Positions 1-8,867 of a stretch of DNA of 64,000 nucleotides are shown piece after piece. The translations under genes and the position numbers were made by a program. This stretch comes from Acidilobus saccharovorans 345-15 (GTDB taxonomy: Archaea; Thermoproteota; Thermoprotei_A; Sulfolobales; Acidilobaceae). The notes beneath the pieces are model-generated. The model worked only from the letters and a program-made list of their open reading frames with translations. It made no database searches and was not told where the DNA came from. Each line of letters starts with the position of its first letter. Positions within the stretch are counted from its first letter, which is position 1. The stretch covers positions 1,364,001 through 1,428,000 of the forward strand of contig NC_014374.1 of NCBI RefSeq assembly GCF_000144915.1, in the 5' to 3' direction.

Positions 1-237
1 GTGCATCTTAAAGATGTTCACGCCCTTGAACAGGACCTCGCCCGAGACCACCTTAAGCGGGGGCCTCATGGTGTTTGACAGGACGCTTCCAAGCGTGCTC
101 TTCCCGCTGCCGCTCTCGCCCACGACTCCCAGGACCTGCCCCTGCTCCAAGTCAAAGGAGACGCCGTCCACGGCCTTGACCTCGCCGGCCGACGTGAAGT
201 AGTACGCCTTGAGGTCCCTTACCTCGAGCAGCTTCAA
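1..237 (-). CDS. dppD: Peptide/oligosaccharide ABC transporter ATPase, DppD/OppD type (partial)
   Basis: The N-terminal 79 codons of an ABC ATPase; the rest lies beyond the left window edge. It opens with a TTG start after a TGAGGG ribosome site and reads [10 protein letters not shown], then a Walker A motif GESGSGKST, then the FKGVNIF stretch typical of DppD/OppD proteins. It would hydrolyse ATP in the cytoplasm to power the two permeases encoded just upstream, from whose last stop codon it is only 3 nt away. Same operon as DppB and DppC. In hyperthermophiles this transporter class often carries cello- or other oligosaccharides rather than peptides; the neighbouring GH12 glucanase favours that here, by inference. 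Confidence 0.88.
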   Translation of the reverse strand, partial: MKLLEVRDLKAYYFTSAGEVKAVDGVSFDLEQGQVLGVVGESGSGKSTLGSVLSNTMRPPLKVVSGEVLFKGVNIFKMH

Positions 238-240
238 CCC

Positions 241-1128
241 TCATGCACCCCTCAGCCTTGGGTTAAACACCCTGTCCATGCCTATTGCTATTGCCGTGAG
301 CGAGGTTGCCACGAGAATTATTACTACCACTGGCGGCATCCACCACCACCACCAATTGTAAACTAGGGCTCCCCAGCCCCAGGCGTAGCCTATCATGAGG
401 CCAAGGGTTATGGTGTTCCCGGGGCCAAGCCCTATGGCGTCGAGCCCCACGTCTGCCATGAGCGCCCCGTTGAGCGTCATCACGAGCATTATAGCTATGT
501 AGGGGAGCATCTGAGGCATTATCTCCGTGAGGGCTATGGACAGCCCGCCCATGCCGTTGAGCCTGGCGACGGTGACGTAGTCCCTGCTCCTCATGTTCAG
601 GGCAAAGCTCCTGTAGGCCCTCGCCCCCCAGGGCCACGAGAACGCGCCTATTATTACGGCCTCGAGCTGAAGGCCTGGATGGTGAACTATGGAGGCTATC
701 AGCAGGAGTATGGTAAAGGTGGGTATGACTAGGAACGTGTTGGTAAGGAAGTTGAGCACGGCGTCAGGTATGCCCCCCATGAAGCCGGCTATGATGCCTA
801 TGGCCAGGCCTATGAGAGTGGCCAGGACGGCCGCCACTGTAGCGACGAACAGCGTGTGCTGCGTGCCGAAGAGGAGCTGGGAGAAGACGTCCTGCCCGAA
901 GCCCGTAGTGCCTAACAAGTACTTAGCCGACGGGGGGCTGTTCAGTGGCCCCACAGGGGCCAGGTAGTCCTTGTAGGGGGCTATCACGCCGGCCAGGAGG
1001 GCGGGGACTACTACTATAAGGAGAACTATCACACCCCCCAGGAAGAACCTCTCCCTCAGGAGGGACCAGAGCAGGGAGTTCCTGATGCTCTGGACCTCAA
1101 CCTTAGGCCTTGGGATTCTCCTGCTCAA
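241..1128 (-). CDS. dppC: ABC transporter permease, DppC type
   Basis: A 295-residue inner permease of the peptide/nickel class. The N-terminal cytoplasmic tail is followed by a first membrane segment near residues 31-50 and a long external loop containing YLLGTTGFGQDVFSQLLFG, the hallmark of DppC proteins (usually LGTDxxGRDVxSRL). About five more membrane segments follow, with the EAA-type loop near residues 165-195 (ARAYRSFALNMRSRDYV). The TTG start follows the DppB stop by 7 nt, so the genes are probably translated from one message. It forms the membrane channel with DppB. Length is normal for the family. Confidence 0.9.
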   Translation of the reverse strand: MSRRIPRPKVEVQSIRNSLLWSLLRERFFLGGVIVLLIVVVPALLAGVIAPYKDYLAPVGPLNSPPSAKYLLGTTGFGQDVFSQLLFGTQHTLFVATVAAVLATLIGLAIGIIAGFMGGIPDAVLNFLTNTFLVIPTFTILLLIASIVHHPGLQLEAVIIGAFSWPWGARAYRSFALNMRSRDYVTVARLNGMGGLSIALTEIMPQMLPYIAIMLVMTLNGALMADVGLDAIGLGPGNTITLGLMIGYAWGWGALVYNWWWWWMPPVVVIILVATSLTAIAIGMDRVFNPRLRGA

Positions 1129-1135
1129 GGCATCA

Positions 1136-2173
1136 TCACTCCCCTACCTCGGCCACCCTGACCCTGGGGTCAAGCACGCTGTAGAGTATGTCAACAATGT
1201 AGTTAGCTAGCAGCACCACGGTCGCTATAACGACGAAGACCCCGGCCACTGTGAGGTAGTCGTTGTCTGTGGCAGCTATGCCCATTATGTAGCCCATGCC
1301 AGGGTAGCCAAATATGAACTCGAGCACGTAGGAGCCGCCCACCACGGTTCCGAGGCTGAGCGCCAGGCCAGTTATCTGAGGCAGGAAGGCGTTCTTCATG
1401 GCGTACCTCGACAGTATCGAGGGGCGGATCCCCAGGGCCTCGCCGTAGTTCATGTAGTCGCTTCCCTTCTCGTTAATTATGAGCTGCCTCATGCCGAGGA
1501 CCCAGCCGCCTAGCGAGACTATGGTTACAGAGGCGAAAGGCAGTATCCAGTGCCTGAAGAATATCGGAAGGTAGGACCAGGTGAGCCTGGGTATCGCTGA
1601 AAACGTGTACCCAGTGGCAGGGAGCCAGTGGAGGTCCACCGCAAACACAAGTATGAGCAGGAGGCCAAGCACGAAGAACGGTATATTGTTTATAGCCACA
1701 AAGGCTATCATCGAGGCCTTGTCAGTTATGGTGCCCGTCTTCCTGTAGCCTATCTGGGCCCCCAGTATGTTGCCAATGACCCAGGCCACCACCGTGGAAG
1801 GTATTATTAATATAAGGTCATAGGGCAGCGCCTCAGCTATAACCTTGTTGACAGTGGCTGGGAAGAACGCTATCGAGGGCCCGAGGTTCCCGTGGAGCAG
1901 GTCCTCCCAGAAGTGGACGTACTGCAGCCACAGCGGCTCGTTGGCGCCGAAGAGCCCCTCTATGTAGTTGACCATCTCCTTATACTCCTGTGGCGATATC
2001 ATGGAGGAGCCCTGGGTCAGCGACCTGACCATCTGCGAGACCGTGATCTCAACGGCGTTGTAGGGCAGGAGGCGAGGGACGATCCACGCCACCGTCACCG
2101 CCACGAACCACGTAAGCAGGTAATACAATCCCTTATACAGTACGTGCTTTACGAACGGCGAAAGCCTAAACAT
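1136..2173 (-). CDS. dppB: ABC transporter permease, DppB type
   Basis: Permease partner of DppC. I chose the ATG that gives MFRLSPFVKHVLYKG (345 aa). A longer reading to 2260 exists, but it would run through the TATA region shared with the divergent binding-protein gene. The protein has an N-terminal membrane helix, an external segment with FGANEPLWLQYVHFWEDLLHGNLGPS (the DppB signature usually ends GDLGxS) and five C-terminal membrane helices, with a conserved RQLIINEKGSDYM loop. A TATA-like TACTTAAAA lies about 40 nt upstream. First gene of the leftward dpp operon. Confidence 0.9.
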   Translation of the reverse strand: MFRLSPFVKHVLYKGLYYLLTWFVAVTVAWIVPRLLPYNAVEITVSQMVRSLTQGSSMISPQEYKEMVNYIEGLFGANEPLWLQYVHFWEDLLHGNLGPSIAFFPATVNKVIAEALPYDLILIIPSTVVAWVIGNILGAQIGYRKTGTITDKASMIAFVAINNIPFFVLGLLLILVFAVDLHWLPATGYTFSAIPRLTWSYLPIFFRHWILPFASVTIVSLGGWVLGMRQLIINEKGSDYMNYGEALGIRPSILSRYAMKNAFLPQITGLALSLGTVVGGSYVLEFIFGYPGMGYIMGIAATDNDYLTVAGVFVVIATVVLLANYIVDILYSVLDPRVRVAEVGE

Positions 2174-2276
2174 CTTCACGCCTCGTATATTAGGTGTAAC
2201 TGACTGCGTGGTTTTAAGTATACCTTTAACAAAGTTAAACATGCACTTAAATCTGTGCACAATGTTCTATACCTAC
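2174..2276. promoter_or_regulatory. Divergent promoter between dppB and the binding-protein gene
   Basis: About 100 bp drive two genes in opposite directions. On the minus strand ACTTAAAA near 2212-2219 sits about 40 nt before the dppB ATG. On the plus strand ACTTAAAT near 2244-2251 sits about 27-30 nt before the ATG at 2277, so that transcript would be leaderless or nearly so. A shared control region fits co-regulation of the binding protein with its permease. No clear palindromic operator was seen. Confidence 0.5.
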
Positions 2277-4463
2277 ATGAGTGAGAGAGTGAAAGGCAGG
2301 TCTTTAGGATTTCTTGGCATAGCAGTTATAGCGGTCTTCATAATAGCCATGGCAGGGTACCTCGCCCCAGCTGTAAACTTTAGCCCTGTCAGGGCCCAGA
2401 CTACGACCTCGCTGATTTCGCTGCCTCCGGATCAGACGGTGTACGCGGGCGGCGTAAGCTGGAGCCCAATAACCACGCTCAACCCGTTCTCCACGGCAAA
2501 CGTGATAGACGCGCTGGAGCTGGGCATAGTGTACTTGCCGCTGTTCCTCTGGTCCCCCGTGACGCTGCAGTACTACCCGGCCCTAGGCGAGAACTTCACG
2601 GTAACGTCAGTTACGGTGCCCGCCTCCATGGTCTATGGGCCTAACGCCACGGGCACTGTGGAGAGGGCCGCGCTTCTCGTGTGGATATGGCCTAACGCCA
2701 CCTGGCAGGACGGCCAGCCTGTGACGGCGGACGACGTTGCCTTCACGTACTACCTAGGCAAGTACTACCCCTCGCTTGCATGGGGCTGGCTGTGGTCCCC
2801 AGGGCCTGGGGCGCTGCTGAACGTCACGCCAGTTAACAATAAGGAGGTCGAGTTCATATTCAACAGCTCACCCTCGTCGCCGCCGTGGGGCAACATACTT
2901 GCGATACTTACAAGCCCGTCGTACCCGGTGCTCCCGCTTCACGAGTTCTACCCGAGCCTCAGCGACTTCTTCGCCAACGCCTCTAAGTGGAGCCCAATAA
3001 CTTGGAACCCCAACACGTCACAGGTGATAGGCGACGGCCCATATGAGATATACGCCTACACCCCAAGCGAGGTAGTCTTCAAGAAGTGGAGCGGCTGGTG
3101 GGGCTGGAACATATGGAACGTGCCTGACAACGGCGCATACGCTCCAACATACCTGGCGGACGTAGTGATAACCTCAAATCCACAGGCCATATCAATGTTT
3201 GAGAGCGGGGAGATGACGTGGGGCGGCTACTTCCTGACCAACGTGTGGCAGCTCAGGACCAACGGTATATACACCTACCTGAGCCACGCTCCATGGAACC
3301 TGCAGGAGGGCCCGTGGGTGACGCTCCTCATAAATGAGATGTACCCGCCGTACAACATAACCCTCGTGAGGAGGGCAATAGCATATGCCATAAACACTGA
3401 GCAGCTGGCCCAGGTAGGGGAGAACGGGCAGGAGGAGCCAGCTAACATAAGCAACGGATTCGGCTTCTTCGCGCCATACAACATCTACAGCAAGGCGTGG
3501 GGCAGGTACATAAACATGAGCATAGTACAGAAGTACGGCTGGACCTTCAACTTAACCGAGGCCAAGCTCCTCATGGACGAGGTGGCTAAGGAGTACGGCT
3601 GGCACATGAACTCGCAGGGCTACTGGGTGACGCCGCAGGGATGGGTTGTTAACGCCACAATAATAGTGCCCTACGGCTGGACCGACTGGATGACGGACGC
3701 CCAGCTCATAGCCCAGAACCTGTCTAAGATAGGGATTGACGCCTCAACGGTGTTCCCATCATACAGCCAGTGGTACAGCGATGTGGCGGAGGGCGAGTAC
3801 TCGATGTCACTGATGTGGTCATGGTCGGGCGTAATACCCAACACCTGGTTTGAGTACTTCCTCTGGACCACGGGCACAGCGCCAGTCGGCAGCTGGGCGT
3901 GGGCTGACATGGAGAGGTTCAACAACACGGCCGCGTGGCAGGCCTACAACGACATGAGGGAGATATACACAATAAACCCAGACAACATGAGCGCCCTCAT
4001 GCCGCTCTACGACAACCTGCTAACCATACTGTTAAACTACACGCCCGTCATACCGCTGTTAACTAACGGTATATGGTACGAGTACTCAACCACGTACTGG
4101 CAGGGATGGCCCAACGAGACCACGGGCTACCTCTTCCCGCCAGCCCCATGGGACAACCCAGGCAACGCCTACGTGTTAGTGCACCTGTACCCCAAGGGGG
4201 TCACAATTACGACCACCACCTCAACAACCACAACACCTACCACAACGACAACCACGTCTACCACCACGACCACCACCTCAACAACCACAACCACCAGTAC
4301 TACATCAACTACATCTACTACGTCAACAACCACAACACCTACAACTACTTCAACGCCCGTGCCCAGCAAGAAGCCTTCATACACAGGGCTCTACATAGGC
4401 ATCGCTGTAGTAGTAATAATAATTGTGATAGTGGCGGCCGTTCTGGCCCTTAGGAGAAGATGA
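2277..4463 (+). CDS. Membrane-anchored ABC solute-binding protein, family 5 (OppA/DppA-like)
   Basis: Extracellular substrate-binding protein of the SBP_bac_5 family. From the ATG at 2277 it has 728 residues: a signal-type hydrophobic helix near 10-30, a binding domain of about 600 residues with many N-glycosylation sequons and family phrases such as PVTADDVAFTYYLGKYYP and ALGENFTVT, then a Thr-rich stalk at about 641-696 and a C-terminal helix (700-724) followed by RRR. This anchoring is usual in crenarchaea, where the protein stands on the membrane under the S-layer. The long Trp/Tyr content of the binding domain would suit sugar stacking. It is divergent from dppBCD and 23 nt upstream of a GH12 glucanase, so a cello-oligosaccharide ligand is the best guess; peptides remain possible. 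Confidence 0.9.
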   Translation: MSERVKGRSLGFLGIAVIAVFIIAMAGYLAPAVNFSPVRAQTTTSLISLPPDQTVYAGGVSWSPITTLNPFSTANVIDALELGIVYLPLFLWSPVTLQYYPALGENFTVTSVTVPASMVYGPNATGTVERAALLVWIWPNATWQDGQPVTADDVAFTYYLGKYYPSLAWGWLWSPGPGALLNVTPVNNKEVEFIFNSSPSSPPWGNILAILTSPSYPVLPLHEFYPSLSDFFANASKWSPITWNPNTSQVIGDGPYEIYAYTPSEVVFKKWSGWWGWNIWNVPDNGAYAPTYLADVVITSNPQAISMFESGEMTWGGYFLTNVWQLRTNGIYTYLSHAPWNLQEGPWVTLLINEMYPPYNITLVRRAIAYAINTEQLAQVGENGQEEPANISNGFGFFAPYNIYSKAWGRYINMSIVQKYGWTFNLTEAKLLMDEVAKEYGWHMNSQGYWVTPQGWVVNATIIVPYGWTDWMTDAQLIAQNLSKIGIDASTVFPSYSQWYSDVAEGEYSMSLMWSWSGVIPNTWFEYFLWTTGTAPVGSWAWADMERFNNTAAWQAYNDMREIYTINPDNMSALMPLYDNLLTILLNYTPVIPLLTNGIWYEYSTTYWQGWPNETTGYLFPPAPWDNPGNAYVLVHLYPKGVTITTTTSTTTTPTTTTTTSTTTTTTSTTTTTSTTSTTSTTSTTTTPTTTSTPVPSKKPSYTGLYIGIAVVVIIIVIVAAVLALRRR

Positions 4464-4486
4464 AAGGGCTCCTAAGGGTGAACTAA

Positions 4487-5698
4487 TTGCCTAAACGCAT
4501 TTTTGTTTTTCTTGCCGTGATAGTCGTGCCTTTAGTTCTTGTCGGCTTCCTAAGTTCGCAGTGTTCAGCAGGGCCAGTGGCAAGGGGCCAAGGGATAGGT
4601 GGATGGGATAACATACAGCTGGTGCCAGCGACTAATGCAACTCAGCTTCAGGCAGTTCCATGCATAGCAGTATCGCAGGCCCCTGGCGGCCCGTACGCTC
4701 AGCTCAACCTCACGTTGCCTTCAGAGGTAAGCGCTGTGATTATGACAGACGTCTGGAACACCAGAAGCGGAGGCGGGGATGTCACAGTAAGGGCCTGCAG
4801 GACGCACGTCTCAGCTTACGTAAACGTCAGCAGTGCCACCGCGTCAGACATTTATGACACCGTCATGGGCTACCCTGAGATCATGTACGGCTACAAGCCC
4901 TGGGGGCAGACGGTCACAGGGGAGTCCCCCTACCTGCAGCTGCCACAAATGGTGGGCCGCCTGCCCCCCATACTGGCCTACCTTAACTACACCCTTAACT
5001 TCACTAACGGCAGGGGCGACTTCTCCTTCGACATCTGGGTCACCAGGAGCTATGAGCCATCCTCAGTCACATCAGGGGACCTAGAGGTCATGGTGTGGTT
5101 CTACCACACCCCCGGCTTCAACCCCATGGGTTACCCCGCTCCCAACGCGACATTCTACGTGCCGACCTTCATAAATGGAACTCCTGTGAACGCGACGTGG
5201 CAGGCCTACGTGGCCAGGAGCATACCGTGGACATACATAGCGATGGTCCTCAGCCCTCCGGTGAGCAGCGGCTCCATAGAGGTTCCGCTGACCCAGCTGC
5301 TCGGCGACGCGGGCCAGCTCTACGATAGGCTGTGGAACTACAGCTTTAACGACATGTACCTCAACGACATCGAGCTAGGAATGGAGTACACCTCGCTGAA
5401 GTGGCCCCCTGTGGACGTCAGCGTAACCGCGTGGTACAGGCTCTACTCCTTTGGGTTCCTAGTGCCGCTGGAGGCCACAACCACTGTAACGAAGGTAGTG
5501 ACCCAGACGGCTTCACCTATGGCATTAACTAGCACCACAACCACAACAACTATTATGACATCTATCATCACCAGCTCAGTCAAGGCAACGTCTGCAGGGC
5601 GTCAGGAGGCCAACTCCATTTACTTAGCTGCGGCCGCAGCCATAGTAGGCATATTGATTGGCTTTTATTTAGGCAGCAGGCGCAGGGCAGGGCATTAA
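4487..5698 (+). CDS. Membrane-anchored GH12 endo-beta-glucanase
   Basis: Predicted extracellular cellulase/beta-glucanase of glycoside hydrolase family 12. The 403 residues comprise a signal helix (5-22), a catalytic jelly-roll (about 35-330), a Thr/Ser stalk (330-371) and a C-terminal helix with SRRR stop-transfer (377-398). Family signs are GYPEIMYGYKPWG, the DLEVMVW strand carrying the likely nucleophile E200, and GMEYTS carrying the likely acid/base E300. It starts with TTG 23 nt after the binding-protein gene, so the two are probably cotranscribed. Its role would be to release cello-oligosaccharides at the cell surface for uptake. A paralogue without signal peptide lies at 34591. Specificity (cellulose, mixed-linkage glucan, xyloglucan) cannot be told from sequence. 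Confidence 0.85.
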   Translation: MPKRIFVFLAVIVVPLVLVGFLSSQCSAGPVARGQGIGGWDNIQLVPATNATQLQAVPCIAVSQAPGGPYAQLNLTLPSEVSAVIMTDVWNTRSGGGDVTVRACRTHVSAYVNVSSATASDIYDTVMGYPEIMYGYKPWGQTVTGESPYLQLPQMVGRLPPILAYLNYTLNFTNGRGDFSFDIWVTRSYEPSSVTSGDLEVMVWFYHTPGFNPMGYPAPNATFYVPTFINGTPVNATWQAYVARSIPWTYIAMVLSPPVSSGSIEVPLTQLLGDAGQLYDRLWNYSFNDMYLNDIELGMEYTSLKWPPVDVSVTAWYRLYSFGFLVPLEATTTVTKVVTQTASPMALTSTTTTTTIMTSIITSSVKATSAGRQEANSIYLAAAAAIVGILIGFYLGSRRRAGH

Positions 5699-5808
5699 TA
5701 GAGGTTATTAGATTTCTTTCTGTATTCATTAATGTTTAATAATATGTATTCATAAGTTATAACAAACATATTAAAAGTTCAGAATAGGTTAGTAAGACTG
5801 GTGATAAA

Positions 5809-5901
5809 ATGAGCAGGAGGTCCCAGGGGGACTCCAGGAAGGAGGACTCAAGGGACAGGTGGCTCAGGTACGTGACTCTGGCCATGATGTCAGCGCCATA
5901 G
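5809..5901 (+). CDS. Possible 30-residue protein of unknown function
   Basis: A short frame begins at an ATG and encodes a basic, polar first half (MSRRSQGDSRKEDSRDRWLR) ending in YVTLAMMSAP. The TATA-like ATATTAAAAG at 5768-5777 is about 35 nt upstream, so a nearly leaderless transcript is plausible. It could also be the decayed 5' end of a membrane protein, since many permeases begin with a charged tail and then a hydrophobic stretch. The surrounding 5699-5957 region is AT-rich at first and holds no other gene. Weakly supported. Confidence 0.3.
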   Translation: MSRRSQGDSRKEDSRDRWLRYVTLAMMSAP

Positions 5902-5957
5902 TTTAAACGGGCGGCGACCTCAGGCCTTTAACTTCCTCCCCTTTTAAGGAACTCTGG

Positions 5958-7202
5958 GTGTCGCTGCTGATCCAGCTTGGCGACCAGCTGATACCTACCC
6001 TTGACGACCTGAGGCCCAGGAACTCCAAGGTGCTGGTCAGGGTCGACTTTAACTCCCCGGTTAACGACTCGGGCATGCTTATGGACGACTCAAGGATAAG
6101 GGCCCACCTCCAGACGGTAAGGGAGCTCGTAGACGAGGGGAACAGCGTCGTCCTCATGTCGCACCAGGGCAGGCCGGGCGGGAGAGACTTCGTGAGCCTC
6201 TCACAGCACGCCAAGGTCCTCTCGAGGTACCTGGGGGTTGAGGTGAAGTTCATAGAGGACGTCATGGGCCCCTACGCGAGGCAGTCCATAAGGTCGCTGG
6301 GGCAGGGGGAGGTGGCCATGCTTGAGAACGTCAGGTTCGCCTCTGAGGAGCTGGTCGAGTCGCCCCCGAGGCAGCAGGCCAACACGTTCCTGGTCAGGTA
6401 CCTCTCGCCCCTCTTCAACTACTACGTTAACGACGCCTTCGCCACGGCCCACAGGAGCCAGCCCAGTGTGGTGGGCTTCCCCCTGGTGCTGCCGTCAGCC
6501 GCGGGGAGGCTCATGGAGAGCGAGGTCAGGGCGCTGGCAAAGGTGCTCGACAGGTCCCTGGGGCCAAAGGTCTTCGTGCTGGGAGGCGCTAAGGTGGCCG
6601 ACACCCTCAAGGTCATAGAGAACCTGGTGAGGAACAGGCTGGCAGACAGGATACTCACGGGAGGGCTGGTGGGCGAGCTGTTCGCCGTGGCCAAGGGCGT
6701 AATGCTGAGCATACAGAGCATGGAGGCCCTCGAGAGGTCGGGGGCCCTGGCGCTTCTCCCCAGGGCAAGGAGGATATTAATGAGCGGGGCCCCCATAGAG
6801 GTGCCCATGGACTACAGGGTGATGGCCGGCGGCGAGGTGAGGGAGGAACCCTTGGGCAGGGTGAGCGGGCTGATAATGGACATAGGCAGCGGCACGGTCG
6901 AGGTCTACTCATCAATGATTGAGGACGCGGGCCTCACAGTGATAAGGGGGCCCATGGGCGTCGTCGAGCTCCCCCAGTTCAGGGAGGGCACAATGGCCGT
7001 CCTCAGGGCCGCCATGGAGGGCAAGGGGTACACGGTAATCGGAGGGGGCCACGTGGCCGCCCTCAGCGGCCTTGAACCTGGCGCCAGCAACTCCAGGGTC
7101 CACGTCTCCACCGGGGCCGCGGCGTTCCTGGCATTCCTCTCCGGCGAGGGCCTGCCAGCCCTTGAGGCCCTGTCGCAGTCAGCTAAGGGGGTGAGAGCTT
7201 GA
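5958..7202 (+). CDS. pgk: Phosphoglycerate kinase
   Basis: Cytosolic enzyme that interconverts 1,3-bisphosphoglycerate + ADP and 3-phosphoglycerate + ATP. The 414 residues show the substrate-binding motifs RVDFNSPV (about 27-34), SHQGRPGG (about 67-74) and AHRSQPSVVGFP (about 164-175), the hinge region GGAKVADTLKVIENL and the C-terminal archaeal GGGH motif in place of the bacterial GGGD. The start is GTG. The last codons overlap the stress-protein gene by 4 nt (TTGA), showing translational coupling. A non-phosphorylating GAPN is also encoded in this window, so PGK may serve mainly gluconeogenesis, by analogy with other hyperthermophilic archaea. Confidence 0.96.
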   Translation: MSLLIQLGDQLIPTLDDLRPRNSKVLVRVDFNSPVNDSGMLMDDSRIRAHLQTVRELVDEGNSVVLMSHQGRPGGRDFVSLSQHAKVLSRYLGVEVKFIEDVMGPYARQSIRSLGQGEVAMLENVRFASEELVESPPRQQANTFLVRYLSPLFNYYVNDAFATAHRSQPSVVGFPLVLPSAAGRLMESEVRALAKVLDRSLGPKVFVLGGAKVADTLKVIENLVRNRLADRILTGGLVGELFAVAKGVMLSIQSMEALERSGALALLPRARRILMSGAPIEVPMDYRVMAGGEVREEPLGRVSGLIMDIGSGTVEVYSSMIEDAGLTVIRGPMGVVELPQFREGTMAVLRAAMEGKGYTVIGGGHVAALSGLEPGASNSRVHVSTGAAAFLAFLSGEGLPALEALSQSAKGVRA

Positions 7203-7624
7203 GCGAACAGGGAAGCGGCGAGCCGAGCTACACGGTCAGCTTCTGGCTTAAGGAGCTCCTGGTGCCTGTCGACGGCTCAGGCTCGAGCATGAAGGCCCTC
7301 GACCTGGCCATAGACTTTGCGATGAGGTACGGCTCCAGGATAACAGTCCTCTTCGTGTGCCCCGACGCCTCAAGGGTCGAGTCCGTGAGGAAGCAGGTTG
7401 AGGAGAAGGCCTCGGGCAGGGCGGAGATAACGTTTAAGGCAGTAAGTTATGACCCCTCCACGTCAAGCGTCGCCAACGAGATACTGAAGGCCATAGCTGA
7501 GGGCTCATACGACGCTGTAATAATGGGGGCCCGGGGGACCAGCATAAATGGCGACATAAACGTCGGCTCGGTGGCAATGGCCGTGGCGGCCCACGCGCCG
7601 GTCACCGTGATACTCGTCAGGTGA
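7199..7624 (+). CDS. Universal stress protein (UspA) family
   Basis: A single-domain UspA protein of 141 residues. The N-terminal strand reads LLVPVDGSGSSMKALDLAIDFA, and the C-terminal nucleotide-binding signature is GARGTSINGDINVGSVAMAVAAHAPVTVILV, matching the G-2X-G-9X-G(S/T) pattern of ATP-binding members. The TTG start overlaps the pgk stop, so its expression is tied to glycolysis/gluconeogenesis. Its cellular role is not predictable beyond ATP-dependent regulation or stress response. Confidence 0.88.
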   Translation: MSEQGSGEPSYTVSFWLKELLVPVDGSGSSMKALDLAIDFAMRYGSRITVLFVCPDASRVESVRKQVEEKASGRAEITFKAVSYDPSTSSVANEILKAIAEGSYDAVIMGARGTSINGDINVGSVAMAVAAHAPVTVILVR

Positions 7625-7671
7625 CGCGACATAATGAGGTAAACTAATATATCTAGAACTCACACATCCCT

Positions 7672-8817
7672 GTGGGCTCCTGGTTGAGCTCAAGGTCAGC
7701 CCTTGTCGGGGTCCTAGTGCCCTTCATGCTCTCGGCTTACGCCGTCTTCTCGATCTCGCTGGCGGTCAGCCAGCTCTCGGAGTACCTCTCGGAGCCGCCG
7801 TCCCTGGTCCTCGTCGCGGTGCTGCTGAGCTTCATAGGAGGCGCAGCGGGGGGCGTCATGATTGGCTACGTGGCTGACAGGCTCGGGAGGAGGCCGGCCA
7901 TAATGATATCGTCCATCCTCTTCGGGGCCTCGGTGCTGATGGCGTCGTTCATGAGGGCCCTCTGGGAGCTCTACGCCCTGTGGTTCCTGGTCGGCGTTGG
8001 GGTGAACTCGCTGAACGGGGTCTCCTACGCCGTTGTGGTTGAGGTCCTCAGGTCCTCCAAGGGGGTCTTCGGGGGGTTCATGCAGGGCCTCTACTTCGTT
8101 GGATTCCTGCTTGACGTCGTCACTTTTGCCCTGGTCAGGTACTGGAGGCCTTACTTCCTCACAGTCGGCGCCGTAAGCCTTGTGGCCTCGCTCGCCGCCT
8201 CGCTGCTGGTCCCTGAGACCGCCAGGAGGTGGGCCAGGCCGGCCTCAAGCATGGCCAGGATGGGCAGGGGGCTCGCAGTCGTAACTGTTGGCCTCACTGC
8301 CATAGTCGCCGGGGCCTTCATGTTCTCCGTGCCCCTGCTCTCGGTGACCCCATCCTTCCTGCCCAGCATGGGGCTGGGCCAGGGGCTGCTCATGGGCCTC
8401 TCGCTCCTGGGGCTGGCTAGCTTCACGCTGGCGGGGTACCTGTCAGACAGGTATGGGAGGCTGCCCGTCCAGGCCGCGTTCGCCGCCATGGGCCTCGCCT
8501 CCTCGGCGCTCCTCATACCTGCCTACCGCGGCCTCCTCGGGGCCCTGGCCCTGGCCCTCATGTTCTTCTTCACCGGCTACTTCGGCTACGCCGGAGTGTG
8601 GGCAGGCGAGACTTACCCGGCCGAGTACAGGGCCACGGCGACCAACGTGGTGTTCGTGGTGGGCAGAATAATGGGAGGGCTCTCGGCAGTCGTGGCGGCC
8701 TCCCTCTTCCCCGCGTCGCTGAGGGTCGGCACGGCGCTCACGTGTATCATAGCCAACGTTATAGCCCTGGCGGGCTCAGGGGTCTACCTTTACGGCAGAA
8801 GGCTTGAGGGCAAGTGA
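7672..8817 (+). CDS. MFS transporter
   Basis: A 381-residue integral membrane protein with about 12 hydrophobic helices. The loop between helices 2 and 3 carries MFS motif A (GYVADRLGRRPA) and the second half repeats it (GYLSDRYGRLPV), as expected for the internally duplicated superfamily. A proline/arginine cluster VPETARRW after helix 6 resembles the sugar- and organic-acid-porter branches. The start is GTG; the TATA-like ACTAATATAT is about 25-30 nt upstream, so the message is likely leaderless. Substrate unknown. Confidence 0.85.
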   Translation: MGSWLSSRSALVGVLVPFMLSAYAVFSISLAVSQLSEYLSEPPSLVLVAVLLSFIGGAAGGVMIGYVADRLGRRPAIMISSILFGASVLMASFMRALWELYALWFLVGVGVNSLNGVSYAVVVEVLRSSKGVFGGFMQGLYFVGFLLDVVTFALVRYWRPYFLTVGAVSLVASLAASLLVPETARRWARPASSMARMGRGLAVVTVGLTAIVAGAFMFSVPLLSVTPSFLPSMGLGQGLLMGLSLLGLASFTLAGYLSDRYGRLPVQAAFAAMGLASSALLIPAYRGLLGALALALMFFFTGYFGYAGVWAGETYPAEYRATATNVVFVVGRIMGGLSAVVAASLFPASLRVGTALTCIIANVIALAGSGVYLYGRRLEGK

Positions 8818-8867
8818 AGGCTGTGGTGGGCGGCATCACCAGGCGCTGGGCTGCTGCCCGGGGCCCG

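Noticed and set aside
4169-4384. Val-rich minus-strand frame
   Set aside because: It is the antisense of the Thr-codon stalk of the binding protein, a composition artefact.
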